Of a DNA stretch of 64,000 nucleotides, positions 10,081 to 24,300 are shown piece after piece (position 1 is the first letter of the stretch; every line of letters starts with the position of its first letter). The stretch is taken from the NCBI GenBank assembly GCA_012845835.1, contig JABAKD010000005.1:1399075-1463074 (forward strand). Direction: 5' to 3'. Made by a program: the position numbers and the translations under genes. The notes beneath the pieces were generated by a model. The model was given only the letters and a program-made list of their open reading frames with translations. It was not told the origin of the DNA and ran no database searches. This DNA is from Undaria pinnatifida (taxonomy: Eukaryota > Sar > Phaeophyceae > Laminariales > Alariaceae).

Positions 10081-12004
10081 CGCTTAGAGATGCCGACGGT
10101 GGATGCCGCTGCCGCGGCCTTTGCGTGTCGCTCAGCAGCTTTGCATCTCTCCGCGTCATGCCATTTCCGCATGAATGTCTCTGCTCCCTCCTCTACCGCC
10201 GAAACCATCTGTCGGCCTTCTTTGCAGTATTTCGTCACCCTTCGAACTTCATTCCAAAGACCGACATATCCTCCTCCAGGTGCACCATGCAGTCCCCTTC
10301 TTGCCCCTCTGATTTGCCTCTCTGAGTTCCCCAAATATCACCCTCTGTGGCAGACGCTTCCCCCCCATAGGTGCTACGAATCCCGCAAACAATATCCTCT
10401 GTTTGCGCCTTATCGCCTCTACGCTCGCGGAAGCTGTCTGGGCAAGCGCGTCAGCGTACGATAGGGTGTGGCTGTCACGCTTTCGTTTCCGACATCTGAG
10501 GCATCGGAGGAGCATGAAGTGGTGGGCCTGTCGTAGCCTGTCATAGTCAGGCTTGTTCGGGCTCCACGTCGTGCAACCGTAAAGTAGAGTCTTGATCACC
10601 TCGGCTTTCAGCAACCGCACCTTCAACCGTACGCGCACAATATTTTTTCATCTTGTACTGCTGGAAGCACGCCCAGGCTCTCTGAAGACGCCACGCGATC
10701 TCGATGCTGAGGTCTCTGTGTGCGCTGATGGCCCCGCCCAAGTACACAAACTCGACCGTTTGTTTGTATTTATGGCCGGCTGTATTGATGGCAAACGATA
10801 CTTGCCCGCCACCTTTAGTCTGCAGGCACATGATCTCCGTTTTGGCCTCGGCGACCATACGCCCGAACGCCGAGCACTCAGTCACGATCACCGTCATCAT
10901 CCTCTCCGCCCCTTCTGATGATCACGATATGATGCCCGCATCGTCAGCGTACAGCATACCCCACAACTTCTGCACCTCCTCCTCCCGCCCCCCCCCCCCC
11001 CCCCGGCTGTCGACTTTGCTTGTGCGTGGTGTGCCCCTCTTCTCCCTTTTCTCCTTCTTTCGTTGGAGCCACACCATGTTGTCCGTGATGGCTGCATCAG
11101 AGAGGAAGCGTTTCTCGGCCACACGCAGTACCGCCGGAAAAATATGTTGAACAGCAGTGAGGCGAGCACGCCGCCTTGCCTGAGACCTTGCCCCACGACG
11201 AAGGCTTTCAAAACACTCTCCATCATCCAACCGCACGCATGCTTGCATGCCGTCGTGGAATTGGCGGATGACGGCGAGCATTCTCGGTGGCACGCCAAAA
11301 CGAGCAAGGACACCCCACAGAAGGTTTCGGTCGACGAAGTCACATGGATCGGTGAGGTCGATAAAGCATAAGTGCGAGGGGGTTTCCTTCTTCCGCGCCA
11401 GTTCCTGCAGTCGTCGTACTACGAACGTCATGTCAACCGTCGAGCGTTGGGGTCTGAACCTCACACTGTTCCTCCGGCAGAATGTTTTCGCGTTCGCAGT
11501 AGTCACTCAGGCGACCCGCGATGACTTTGAGGAGTACTTTGCCGGCGCGTGAGCCACGAGGGAGATGCCGCGATAGTTGTCACACTCACTCCGATATTTC
11601 TTATTGTGCAGCGCCTTAATCGTTGCATCTTTCGATTGTTGCGGCACGCCACCTCCCCTCAACACAGCGACGATGATATCGTGGAACTTTGCGAGCGCGT
11701 CCAATTATGATTCGTCGGCCAAGACCTCCAGGAGCTCGGCCGGGAGGCCATCGGGCCGTACCGCCTTTCGGTTCGCTAACGCACGGATCGCCCCCCCTAC
11801 TTCGTACCTAGACGGGACATCGTCCAGTGGTCTGCACGGGGGCCACTGCTTAAGCTCGTCCACAATGAAAGGATCAAGGACCGGCGACTTCGTGTTACCA
11901 TATTTTTGAAACCGCGGAAAGTATCCCACGCCAACTCTAGGCAAATGTTGCCCCAAAAAACGTGGCTGCAGTTTAAAGGAATTGTGGGTACACACTGACT
12001 TCAT
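10047..12004 (-). mobile_element. 5'-truncated LINE (non-LTR retrotransposon)
   Basis: Only RT and C-terminal parts are present. From high to low coordinate: KAVRPDGLPAELL (linker before RT, about 11720-11790), [11 protein letters not shown] (about 11540-11575), [20 protein letters not shown] (about 11390-11460), [34 protein letters not shown] (about 10934-10955), FVYLGGAISAHRD, LLYGCTTWSP, then the conserved C-terminal block TLSYADAL and QRILFAGFVAPM, and finally KYCKEGRQM with GAETFMRKWHDAERCK. No endonuclease is present. Frameshifts occur near 11510-11530 and 10920, and a C homopolymer is at 10989-11004. Truncation at the 5' side is typical of target-primed reverse transcription. The 3' end and any A tail are not clear. 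Confidence 0.88.
10249..11790 (-). pseudogene. LINE reverse transcriptase, frameshifted
   Basis: This is the polymerase portion of the LINE above. The fingers and palm blocks are recognisable, including YADD in the catalytic box, but they lie in at least three frames. The post-RT region matches the family in which a TLSYAD...RRLLFAG-type block follows the thumb. No functional product is expected. Confidence 0.85.
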
Positions 12005-13627
12005 ACGCTAGCAACTTAAACCCTAACCCCTAACCTCTACGGCGTACGGCAGTAAATTTATTCGAGAAACAAAATTAACGACGGGTTATTTTTACGACGG
12101 TATTGTCAGAACACAACGAATTCGCGGCATTTCTTCCCCTCGGTCTTGACTGAAGCACCGAGCACCGTGGGCTCACCGGTTAGGATATCCGCGTGACTGG
12201 CCATGGCTGGTCCACCAGCTACGAGGGATGTTACGACGGTGGTTTCAGTTGAGTAAATCCGTGAAGATTTCAGAAAAAAGGACACGAAAAGGAGTCAATC
12301 GGGGGGGAATACGAGTTATAACCTCTGAGAGATACGCCTTCTTATATAGATAGGTAGGCCGTACGCGGCGTGTGACCCCCACACCCCCCCCCTGCATCTT
12401 CTTGGAAATACCGTTTCGTTTTTTCGGTGTTTCACCACGAAAGAAGAGCACCAACAGAGGCAGACGCAGGAGATGGCTCAGGCGGACAAACACCAGGCTG
12501 CCACGGGAGCTCAGGTGGCAGGCTTTGCACTAGTCTCGGGCGACATTTAGCGTGCCTAGTAGGAATAGGTTGGAGTGCCGCGCTTGAAAAAAAAAACTTG
12601 TGACCACGATTGCTTATCTGGAAATAAATGCACCGATAAGAGTGTGCTTTGAATCTTCCATGTTGCACTCAAACCTCTTCAGTCACCACAATACATATAC
12701 TTGGCTTTTAGAGAGTTTTGGTTGTTGTGGTGGCGGTCGACGAAGGTAGGGAGGTGATGTATCGCAAGAAACAGTGGACGGCGACGGTAACTCAAAACAA
12801 TGCATAGTGTATTTGATTTTAGCGCGAAACAAAAATCAGGCAATCGCAGGACAGACACGAAGAATGACGATAGCAAAGCCCCGGCGACACAAAACGGCAA
12901 GCGCGAACAATTGTGGGTGTACTAGATTTGAAATGGCGAACCTGGCATGTTGAATTAGACGCGCATCGGGCACAATGCATGCCAGCTGGTCGATGTCCGG
13001 TTGAAAAAAATGTTCACGAATCAAGCCTCCAAGAAATCCAACATGCATAGGAAACACTCTTAAGGCAGACGGAAAACAAAATGCGCTCCACATCCATCTC
13101 GCCCAAAATAAACGACTTGGCGAAAAAACGTGTGGGTAACCCGATAAACGGCACCATGGAATAGTAATCCATGGATTGGTAAAACGCCACGAGGACTCCC
13201 AATTTGTATTGGGTGATTCTTAGCTGAGGAGTTGAACCAGTCAGAATCGATTTATGGTCTTCGATGAATGGACACGCAGTCCATGTTGAGCATCGCTCGA
13301 GCACCCGAGCCAGAAGTGCTCATTCACTTGATACACTCATGAGAGAGAAGATAACTGTGTTCGAGCGCGTCGGGACATAGTCCCGCCGTCAGGCTCAACC
13401 CCGTGAAATAGAAGAGCAGGGTGAAGGCTGATCGCTGGGTGCCACGACTAAGCAGCACCAGTAATTTTATTGTTCTTATTTTTTGCCCTCCGATGATGTA
13501 GCGTAGATGCCGTTCGGATAGAAATCGAATACGACCCTTCCGTACAGCAATGGCATAATACCTCCTTTATTAACCTCCAACAACCATTTCCCAATTTTTC
13601 ACTCCCCGTACAACCTTTTGTGTATAG
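12005..13627. other. No gene seen; short telomere-like run
   Basis: 12015-12036 reads ACCCTAACCCCTAACC, a TTAGGG-like run next to the LINE 5' break. The rest shows no recognisable protein, RNA or long repeat. 12360-12395 has short C runs. Confidence 0.5.
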
Positions 13628-13841
13628 CTTATAGTTGATCCTGTTTCTCATCAACGTTCCAGTGATCTTTTCGGTTCCTCAAGACCCATATGTCCATTTG
13701 CCTAGGAAATCCGGGAATGAACCCAGGATGTCCCCTTATAGTTGATCCTGTTTCTCATCAACGTTCCAGTGATCTTTTCGGTTCCTCAAGACCCATATGT
13801 CCATTTGCCTAGGAAATCCGGGAATGAACCCAGGATGTCCC
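13628..13841. repeat. 107-bp direct tandem duplication
   Basis: 13628-13734 is repeated at 13735-13841 with no difference that I can see. The unit starts CTTATAGTTGATCCTG and ends GGATGTCC. High identity means the event is recent or the pair is an assembly duplicate. Confidence 0.9.
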
Positions 13842-15117
13842 CTGGCCACCATGGGTAGAGGGTTCAAAATTACACCCTCTTCTTGCCGTAGCATGGCTTT
13901 TTTACCACAACATACGTGCATTATATGCGCACTGATTTCTCTACGCAGCACGTTGCATCGGATCAGGCACCTCTTACATTCCGCGCAACTTCTATGGTTC
14001 ATTTTCCCGTCCGATTTATGTTCAGCATAAGCTCTGAACATCGGTAGCGCTTTATTAGGAATGCCCACACAATCGACGAAAGCCAAAGGGAAGCAAAACA
14101 GCCAGTTAAACCGTAAGCCTTCCTATCTATGCACATAATAGATAGGTTGGCTACCTCCATTTTGTACCTAATTGCTGACTTTACGCGGCTCGACATAACG
14201 TTCCCTAATATGCCACTCCTTTTGAGCAGGCTAGACATACTACACATTTCACATTTAACCACAACACCCTCTTTGTTAAGGTATGTGTCACCCAACAAAA
14301 TACAGCAATGAGATTCCATTTCACTCACACCATTCCCATAAGAAGAGCGCCAAAGTAAACCACCATTTGGTTTTAAACGCGTGCCCTATACAGCACATTG
14401 TGGACATACTTCAATCCAGGACAGACAACATCTACAGCTCGAGTGGTAAATCATCGTACCTTGTAGCCCACATCCCTCTCCGAAACGCCTTTTTATCTGT
14501 TTCTGGTACATTACACACATCTCCGAAACGAAACGGCACGCGAACCAGAACGCGTATTTGCAAAAACAACCCAATGGATTAGAGCACGACACACATATTT
14601 CCAAATATCCGAATAACGCATTCCTGAGCTTCTCTATGTCGCACGCCCCTCTTTCCTGCTCTCTGCATATTTATAGCTCTCGAAGGGTTTACGTGCCTCC
14701 ACCAATTTGTGTTGAAAGCACAATCACCCTTCTCCCCCCCCCCCCGAAGATCATGTATTTTGCACCGGCGGCTTGGCGTTTACACACACGTTAACCCGGT
14801 TAACCGAAACCAAATCCGACGGCAGACATTGCGACGAACAGCCGCCCGCCGCGTTATAAAGGTATAACTGGCAACACCAGCCCCCCTGTGTGTGGCGAGT
14901 AATGTTTCTTACACAACAGCAGGGAAAAACACACCCACCCCCGTGCGAACGTGCTTCGCATGATCTTTGGATGGCTGCCCCACAGCGACGGCCAGAATGT
15001 GGTTGCCATACAAATTTTATGGGGTTAACCCGCCGCGTTGTTAGCTTTATCGGCAAGAGCACACGCCTTACCCGCGGTTGCCCCCGTTCCCCCCACGCGT
15101 TAATGCGAATCATCATC
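13842..15117. other. No assignable gene; cysteine-rich open frames on the minus strand
   Basis: Minus-strand frames at 14086-13842, 14328-13999 and 14604-14386 are unusually rich in Cys (for example CAECKRCLIRC and CSNPLGCFCKY), but I recognise no domain and see no consistent exon structure. 14728-14745 is a C run. This lies just 3' of gene A and could hold its 3' UTR or an old repeat. Confidence 0.35.
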
Positions 15118-15360
15118 TCAAGGGCAGAGCTGCTCCACCCACGCGCGACCATAGTTCGGAGAAGATTTGGAGCACTGCCTGATAGCCTCTGCCAGGATGT
15201 GGTGAACCTCGGTTGTGAAGTGCCGCGGGTCCCAGAAGATCCGCCTGTCCGGGTCCTCGCAGACCGTAGCGGACGGGTAGCCCTTCAAGCAATTCTGGCA
15301 AGGGGAGGAGCCGTCGGCGCAGAAGGCACACTCGTCCCGGCATCCGGCGGCCCTATCCCC
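15118..15360 (-). CDS. Gene A exon 10: Cys-rich insert and Asp-His block
   Basis: Eighty codons and TGA. Starts GDRAAGCRDECAFCADGSS, then CQNCLKGYPSATVCEDP, then RRIFWDPRHFTTEVHHILAE and ends QLCP. Asp383 and His386 complete the catalytic site. Seven of the Cys positions are kept in gene B, which suggests disulphides and fits a secreted protein. Acceptor TTCCAG. Confidence 0.92.
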   Translation of the reverse strand, partial: GDRAAGCRDECAFCADGSSPCQNCLKGYPSATVCEDPDRRIFWDPRHFTTEVHHILAEAIRQCSKSSPNYGRAWVEQLCP

Positions 15361-18300
15361 CTGGAATATTAACACGATTTATTTTTGAGGTGCACACCGC
15401 AAGAAGGGGGAAGGGTAATGTCATCAATTGGAACATTTTTTTCTGCAATTGGATAAGGGTGCGCGGCGTGAGCTGGAACATCGGTCACTAACTAATTGTA
15501 GTAAACGTTTCCAGGAATCAGAAAGCACACCGGAGGAGGAGGGAAGGGTAGCGTCATCAGTTGAATTGTGTTGTTTCTGCCGTTGGACAAGGTGCGGCGT
15601 GAGCTTCGACATAAGGCACTACTGCTAGTAGAGCATTCCCAGAACTCAGTGTACAACGAAGGGAAACTCAGCAGGACTCTTATGCACGACGTCTACTTAC
15701 CTTCTTCCCCTTACCCCCGGCTTAAAAATATGTATCTATAATCCATCTGTGATGCGCCTCGATTCCACCTTCTGCATTTATGATTATGTACCTTGATATA
15801 TATTTTATCCGTACATCGTTTCTTTTAAACTGTGGCTTTTGTTGTATTCTTTGGATTCTGCTTGTTTGGAGGAATGCTGGTGGGTGGTCAACATTGAAGC
15901 TCATGCTGCACCTTCTCTCATGGCAAACGCACGGATGTAAAAAATCAAACGTATTGCGGCATGAAATTCACCTGGGTCCACCCACGATCTCTGTTGGCGT
16001 GCATTTATAGTCGACTTTGAAACGCGTGCCAAGGCATGGGGGGGGGTAACCAAAGAGGTCCCCGAGGAAGGAAATTGATACGACCAGAGTAATAGACACT
16101 TCTGCGCAATTGATATCACGTCATTATCTTTCTCGCCATCCATGACGTAGCTTTCATTCATCCCCCCCCCCCCCCATCCAACGCCCCGTCCTTCCCCACC
16201 ACCCGCACGGTTGCCTAGACCTAGCGCCACGCGTATAGCAAGCCCCTACATACATATGTATGATTAATACGCGCGATCAGACTATCACACACAATCTTGC
16301 AAAGATGAGTTTCGATCAAATCTTTTGATTTCACAGCTGGAGTGTATTTTAATATGATGTGTGACCTCAACCTCTAAAGAACCCTTCCCCCCCCACCCCC
16401 CCCCCTTTTTTTTTTCCCCAGCTCTCTCTTGCTCAAACGCCCGAACCTAATATCGAAATCCGCCAGAGTAGTAAACACCTCCGCGCCCTAGATATCACCT
16501 CATTATCTTTCCAGAGTCATCCATGCCGCTGCTGCAATTCCCACCCCCACCCCGGCCCCCAACGCCCCCTCCTTCCCCATCACCCGCACCATCGCCTAGA
16601 CCTTGCACCACGCGTATAGCAAACCCCTACATCTATGCGACCTAAAGCCCTTTCGCCCCCCCCCTCCCACCACCCCCCGCCTCCCCAACCCCCCCACCTC
16701 CTCGAACACTCCGCCCTCTACTCACTGGTTGTACGACTTACAGGACATACATGATACACTGGTGCATTTTTTCCAAAACTGTCAGATTTGTCCCCTCGGA
16801 GGTCAGATTGACACATATTGAACTGCCCCACCCGTCCCCCCCCCCACCCCCACTTCCCTCTTGATCGAAACCAGGCCCCCACGTCCTTAAACACTCCGCC
16901 GTCTCCTCACCGATCATTATTCGACTTACAGGATTCACTTGATAAACTGATGCATTTGCTTCCACAGCTGTCAGATTTTGTCTCCCTCAGAAACGGGTTA
17001 TATAGTTTCCGCGCACAGACTGACTAACATCACCCTGTTGGCCCTGATAGCTACACTGTAGTTCCAAGGGCAGTCGGCGACCTATATCCTTAATGAGGAC
17101 ACACAACCCGTAAAACGCGCGATCGGAGTATCACGCACAGCTTGCAAAGATGAGCTTCGACAACATGTTCGATCTTTCACAGCTGGAGTGTATAAATATT
17201 TTATTATGACATCTTATGTGAAGGAATTACCTATTATTGAACGCGTACTGCCGACGGCGCTATATGTGAAGCGGCTACCTAGTATGCTGCCGACGGCGCC
17301 ATTGTAAAAGAGTATTACATTAATAGTGTCTTGTCGACGACGCCATATGTTAAAATGTACCAGGTATTGTTTAGGGTCGAGGCGACGATGTCACATGTGC
17401 GATCGCGGTAAAATGCCGATTGATTACCAAGTAATGAGTCCAGGATAGCAAGCTTTAAAAACCGCCCGACCTATGTTTGCACGTATCAAAGGCGTAAGGT
17501 TTTTCAGATGTGCAAGTCAAGTTCATCAACGGTGTATGTATGGCAGCACTGGCCACGCCGACCTCGAGCCGACCTCGAGCCACCCAAAGGGTTGGGATTG
17601 GGGTATAAAGGCAAGGGTCAGGGCTAGGGTTAGGGTTAGGTGCGGGGTAAGGTTGGTCCAGGCACCACACACGTTTTGTGCTGACTTGCATCAGCGAGCC
17701 GCCACAAACATAGTCCATGTCGCTGATGCTTTGACGTGCAAATCTGAAAGTCTTGAACGTACGTGCGACTACACGACAACTTGCCTTGCAACACGTAGCT
17801 TACACATACGGTATCAGGTTACCTGTGCGTCCCCGTGATATCTGACGTGTAGTCCACAGGGGAACGCAGGTTCAGACAGGGAGTACCCAAGAATGATTCC
17901 AGCGAAAAATTCATATAGATATATGTATGTGGAGCAGTTGCCCACCCTACAGGTCGGTGTTGGTCACCCCCGAACGTTCAATTTAACGCCCCTGGGGCAT
18001 ACCAAACCGAGTGATGAAGGTTTTTAGAGATCGAGCAGTAGTCAATGGTGGTTTGATATGCACTGTCGTATACGGTAAAGTGTCTTACCGGCGACGGTGC
18101 TACTTTTCTTCTACTGAGCTGACGGCGTAATAGCACCGATCGACGTTCCCAGCCCGGGGGGAGCCTTGGAATATAATAACTGACACAATACGGTATCAGC
18201 TTACCCGAGTTCCCATGATCTCCGACTGTTCGTCTATCGTGAAGTGGAAATCGAGGCAGGGGGTACCCAGCGATCCTCCCGGGCTGGCGGTAAAACCTAG

Positions 18301-21300
18301 ATCCTCGAATATTTCAGGCTTGTCGACCAAGGCCTGACGGCAACACGACACAAAGTATGGGGATGGAGGAAGATTAGCGAGAGTAGGAGGAGAGGCAGGC
18401 GGTACACCCGGTACGAATAAGGCGATAAAAACTCGTGCGAGCGGAGCGGTAAATCGCAGACGGTAAAGAGAGTTCGCACCCTCACGATGGGGACAGGATG
18501 GGGACAGCATCATCAGTTGGGACTGGTCGACCAAGGTTCCGAGGGGGGTTGTCGAACGCAACAAGAGGAGAGGCAAGTGCTCCGAGCGATATGCACAGCG
18601 TGAGCAAACTTCAAGCAAGACAAGCAGGAAACCTCAGAGGGCTATACGGTAGAGCTCGCCCTTGGTTCAAGCACAACTTTCACGTCGTATATCTGGGATA
18701 CTTTTTCAAGCTGACCGGCGAAGGCCTGACAGAAGGTTGGCAAAAGCGAAAGGCGATGCATGGGGCTGGAAGGTGTACGAGGGTGGTAAGAGGATGGAGA
18801 CGCGTTTGAAGACAGGAGGAGGGGATTGTTTCCCTTGTTTTTTTTTCTTTTGGGAACGTTTTTTGGGAATTATCGACGTCGGGGCTCGCGTCTTGCACGT
18901 TGTCGGATATCCCCCCTTTTTTTTAAGCAAGAAGAGAAGGAGATTGGCAAGAGTAACGGGAAAGAAAGAAGAAGACTAGAGAAGGGCAGCAGTCTTAAAT
19001 CAGGACGCTACAAGGGTCGGACTATATCAGGTAAATGACAACAGAAACAAGAGATACAGGCGGTACAGGCGATATACGTCGGGCGTTGAAAAGTCATGCA
19101 AGAGGGGCAGGAAAGATCGGGGGTTTGCTCGTCTCTCTCTTTCGTTCTTGTCTCTTTGTTGTTGTAATTTTTGCCAGCCTTCAACGTAGAACATGGGCAT
19201 CAATGTCGATCGTTCAAAACCAAGGGAAACTCACAAAAAAAGAACAAAACCTATGCACGAAATCTACTTCCCTTACACTCAAACAATTTTTGTTTTGGGA
19301 GTCTGAGTACGGATCCCGCAATTAAATAAGGCTTCGCTTGACTTTCAAAGCAAGAAAACAATCTTGGTCGCTTGGCTCCCAAGCTCTCTCTTGCCTCATT
19401 GTTAGGCTGATGCCTCATTGTTAGGCTGACTCTACAACGGTTGTGATAACTTACCGCACTCAAGGCGTACATGTCCAGAACCCGCACTTGACGGTTAGCT
19501 TGAGCTATCTCCGCTGCAGCAGCCCGCAATTGGAGGGATACGAGGTCCAAAGTGTCGGCGAGCCCGGTGTCGATCACATCCTGACAAAACAGCGGCATCA
19601 TTGGAACGGAAGGTGTTTGTGCAACTAATCCTTCAACTACGTACGTCAGATTTAAAAAAACAAATAAACAGCGTTGTCATTCAAAACCGGAGGCGATTGT
19701 ATATTTCGCATGAGTTTAAACTACCTCAGCTTGAGTTTGATTAATTGAGGTGTGCTTGACACTCAGCGTTGAATCGGGTACCATAATCGGGACGGCATCT
19801 ACGCCACATTGTCGGGGGACAACACACGAATGAGACTGTGTACTCATATCACAGCATGCATGGGACACCGTAGATGGGATGCCGCGGTAGGGAAGGGTCT
19901 ACTCACCGCATGCATACCCAGTAGACACTACGAGACGCTGCATTATTATCTGCGAAGATGAAGTACAAGTATGGGAATCGGCTAGTATTTGATAAGTGTG
20001 TTTAATGTCGAAAAAATTATCAGCACAAGAAAAAAGCGTCGTTTTTTTTCTTGGGGTGTCCACAATTTCTATGGGTAGCGTTGGGGTAGGGGTGGTTTGG
20101 GTCAGCGTTAGGGTGAGGGTTGGGTTTAGGGTCTAAAGTGTGTTCCCGGCAGTTTTAGGTTTTTCTTACTCCTAATACTGGAAGCACACGTGGGCCAAGC
20201 CAACTTCCCCGATTTTTTTTTCCATTCTGTATCCTAAATACTAATTCAGAAGTGCGGTAAAGGGGGCTCTGCATACCCGTATAGAAGTCGCATGCTCCGA
20301 CAAGGCCGGGACGGAGCACGGCCACTTTTCACCGACCAGGTAGACGTCGGGTGCACCTCTAGCACGAAGCGCCGTGATGTGATCGGTGGGTCACACAAAC
20401 GGTGAGGGTGTATCCACTTGCGAGGCGGACTTCGGCACCTTCTGCGAAGTTTTCTTGCATAATAAGCTCGCACGGTTGTTGGGGTACGATTGAGCAGAAA
20501 ATGTTTCGACTGACCCCGCTCCTCAGCTCAGGAGGTACGGAATACATTCATTTTTGGCATATTGTCAAAATATTACAGTATTACTATGGTGTTTGGCGCT
20601 TGCGTTCTGCCATGAGGGTAGCACTTTTTCGTTGAAATGCTTTCGGAGTGACGGTGTATTTTAACCCGATATCACGATAGGACGATATCACGATACCACG
20701 ATATGACGATATGACGACATGACGATTGGACGATTGGACGATATGACGATGTGACGAAATAAATGACGATATGACGATTGGACGACATATATGACGATTG
20801 GACGATATACATGGCGATATGACGATATAACGAAATAAATGACGATATCACGATTGGACGATATATATGACGATTGGACGATATGACGAAATGACGATAT
20901 GACGAAATGACGATATGACGAAATGACGATATCACGAAATGACGAAATGACGATATCACGATATATATATGACGAAATGACGATATGTATGACGATTTAT
21001 ATGACGATATTTTGAAATGACACATGCAACGGTAGATGTGCGCCGGTTCATTTCTGCGGCTCTCCTCGCTCGAACTTCTCTTTACCCGACCGAAAATCTG
21101 ATTGTTGGAAAAAAATGAAAGCGCTACCCGACGGAAAATAAATCCCATTGCCTAGGTATACGACAAAAAATAATGTAGCGAAACAAGGACGACATTCCGA
21201 CGATTGTGTTCAAAGTATTTATTTGTAGTATTTGTAGTAATTGTAGTATTTTATATTTGTAGTATTTGTACCATTTGTACCATTTGTACCATTTGTAGTA

Positions 21301-24300
21301 CTTTATTATTAGTAGATACAGATTAAGGAGCCTCGTCTTTTCGAATATAAAATAGCCAAAAAGTGGTGAAACTTATCACCTATTATTATAAAAAATGAAA
21401 ATACACTCCAGCTGTGAGATCGAAGATTTCGTCGAAACTCATCTTTGCAAGCTGTGTGTGATACTCCGATCGCGCGTATTACGAGTTGTGTGTCCTCATT
21501 AAGGATATAGGTCGGCGACTCCCCTTACAACTACAGTGTAGCTATCAGGGTCAACAGGATGATTTTAGTCAGTCTGTGCGCGGAAACTATAAAACCCGTT
21601 TCTGAGGGGGACAAAATCTGACAGCTGTGAAGGGAAATGTAACCTTTGATCAAGTGAATCTTGTAAGTCGAACAACCGGTGAGGGGGGTGGGGCGGAGTT
21701 TTGAAGGACGTGGGGGCCTGGTTTTGATCAAAAGCGAGCGGGTTTGGAGGGGGGGGGGGGGGGGGGGGGGGGAGGAAGGGGGCAATTTGTGCATGTAAGC
21801 TATAAATCTTTTCGAGGGGATAAATCTGACGGTTTTGACATCAGTATATTATTGGGGGCGGGGGGGGGGGGTTGGGGCGGGGGGGGTTATATACCTATAT
21901 CGTAGCACTTGTCATATCGTCGAAAATTTGTCCTTGTTTAGCAACATTATTCGCTGGACTGTATGTCTAGGCCGTGGGATGGGTCATCGCGGTTAAATAC
22001 CAGCTGCACCCCGGTCGAAGTAGGCGTGGTTTGATTATCATCAAATCAACATCCACCACAGCTTCTTCGCTAACAACAACAGCCGTTTTTCGAACATCTC
22101 TTTGTGTTAGCTAGATATTAATATACTACAGTGACATATACCACTGGTGACCATACCCACCAGGCAGAAGTCAGCCTTGCCTGCTAGCTCAGCGAATACG
22201 CTGTATCTTACCAAGGCTGCGGGATTATCGTGATGTACCCCGCCCAGTTCTCACTATCGAGTATAGTCCACTCGCGCGCGAACGTGGACCTCTGCATCTC
22301 GCTCAAAATGGGCTAACACAGGTTTTGATAACGCAGCTTTCAACAAATATTGCTTGACGGTGGTGCGTATTGTGAAAACGAAACGCATGGTATGTTACGG
22401 TTGGATAAAAACGGCGCAACCATCACCATTGCGGGCCACAAAAATGACACGTGCCAAACCAGAGTAGCCGTGGCTATCTCTAAGATAGACACGGTCTGGA
22501 GTCCGTTTGGCTGTCGTTGACCCTGGGCGTCAGCTTTACTTCAACTGTAGTATTCGATGTAATATACCTCGAGCTTTCTTGCCCATGAAATTGTTCAAAT
22601 GATTTGGTAATCGTCGCAATGGTCGACAACAGAGGGCGCCCGCTCCTGAGAAATGCGCCCTAAATAAAATGAGGCTTGTTATTTTTCTTTCGACAAATGA
22701 GAAACTTGAGCCGAAGACGGGGCTCGGGGTATGGCGCCGTACTAAACACCGTATCACTCCTCGTAGACAGCACCTCGATTTTTTTTCGTCACTTCACGTT
22801 TTCGGGTGACAATAGGAATAACAATGATAGTAGCCTGTGCGAAATGCTTGCCACAGAATAACCAATTCGATATCGACGGCAAATCGCAGGTTTCTCCAGG
22901 CTAAACAATTTATGCACACTCACGGGTATCCCCCTGGCGGATGGCAAGCTGGCGAGAAGAATCCTCCCAGTCACCCCGCGCTTAATTAGCCTTGCGATCG
23001 CTGCTTTCCAAGCGCCGATGATTTCCTGCGACATCCGGGGGAGGGCACATTCGTCGTGGGGCTGTGGTGAAATCTTTCGTTGTGTCAATCTATCCATCTG
23101 TGTCTTGTCTATATAATATCCGTCAGACTGAGTAAGCCTGACGATCGCTGCATCCTAAGCGCCGACGATTTCTTGCGGCATCAACCAAATAGAGCCCCCT
23201 CTCCCTGATCATCGGCCCAAAGGACGTTGCCGGAGCTCCGTCGGTGAATTTCACGACGTTCAAAACAAACGGGTCCTCTCATCCATCCCTTCCAACATTT
23301 TAGCGAGTAATCCGCAAAGCAATGGCCATGAACCAGGCTAATTACCCCATCGAATCCTCACAATCAACCAATCAATCTATAAAATCCGCTCAATCAATCA
23401 ACTAATCAGCCAACCGACCAACCGTTCAACCAACCAATGAATCAATCAACCAACCAACCAAGCAATAAACCGGTCAAGCCCAACCAATCACAATCAACCA
23501 ACTAATGAACTCATCATACCCACACGATCAACCTCACCATCAATCAAGCAACCCATCAACCAAGCAATCCTCACCCTGACCATCGGCTCGAAGGTAATTT
23601 CCGGTTTGCCGTCGACGGTTTTGAAGACCATATCAAAATCAACCGGGTCTTGGTAGCCATCCCCTCCGACAGAATAGCGAGTAAATGCATCAAACAACCG
23701 AAACGGCTCGTTGCTGCCAATCAGAATGATGTGCGTGTGATCTGTATACCAGGGAAGGTACGACGGGATTACGGAGGAACGGACAAGCGCACCGTGCGAT
23801 GTTGGTGGGGTGTACTGTACGGATGTGTTGCTACAGAAGCAACAGCATAGTAGGGTAACCACCCCCCTCCCATCGTGTAGCGAGTAACTACTGAATCTCA
23901 ACAACGCGCCCGACTCGTTGACATCGATGGCGATGATGGCTGTGTGGTCAGTACACTAGATATAGGATGAAATCACGGAGGAGTGAGCAAAAACACGGTC
24001 TGATATGGTCCTGCCCTATCGTAGTATTGCCCATCTTACTGCACCGCCGTCGTTGAAAAGGATACGCCAGATGAGAGGTTTGCGAAAGACATGCAGATGG
24101 TGCCTTGCCCGTGTAGGCACAATTCGGCGCGGGTCGAAGATGGAAGGAAACGTTATGAGTCTCTCCCACGAACAAGTATGTGACCCCGGATACATCTATG
24201 TTATAAAAATCAGAATACACTACTCCTGCTGTGAGATCGAAGATTTTGTCAAAACTCATTTTTCCAAGCTGTGTGTGATGCTCCGATCGCGAGTATTACT

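Noticed and set aside
20672-21148. 158-codon minus-strand frame with Ser-Tyr-Arg-His runs
   Set aside because: A translation of the GACGATAT satellite.
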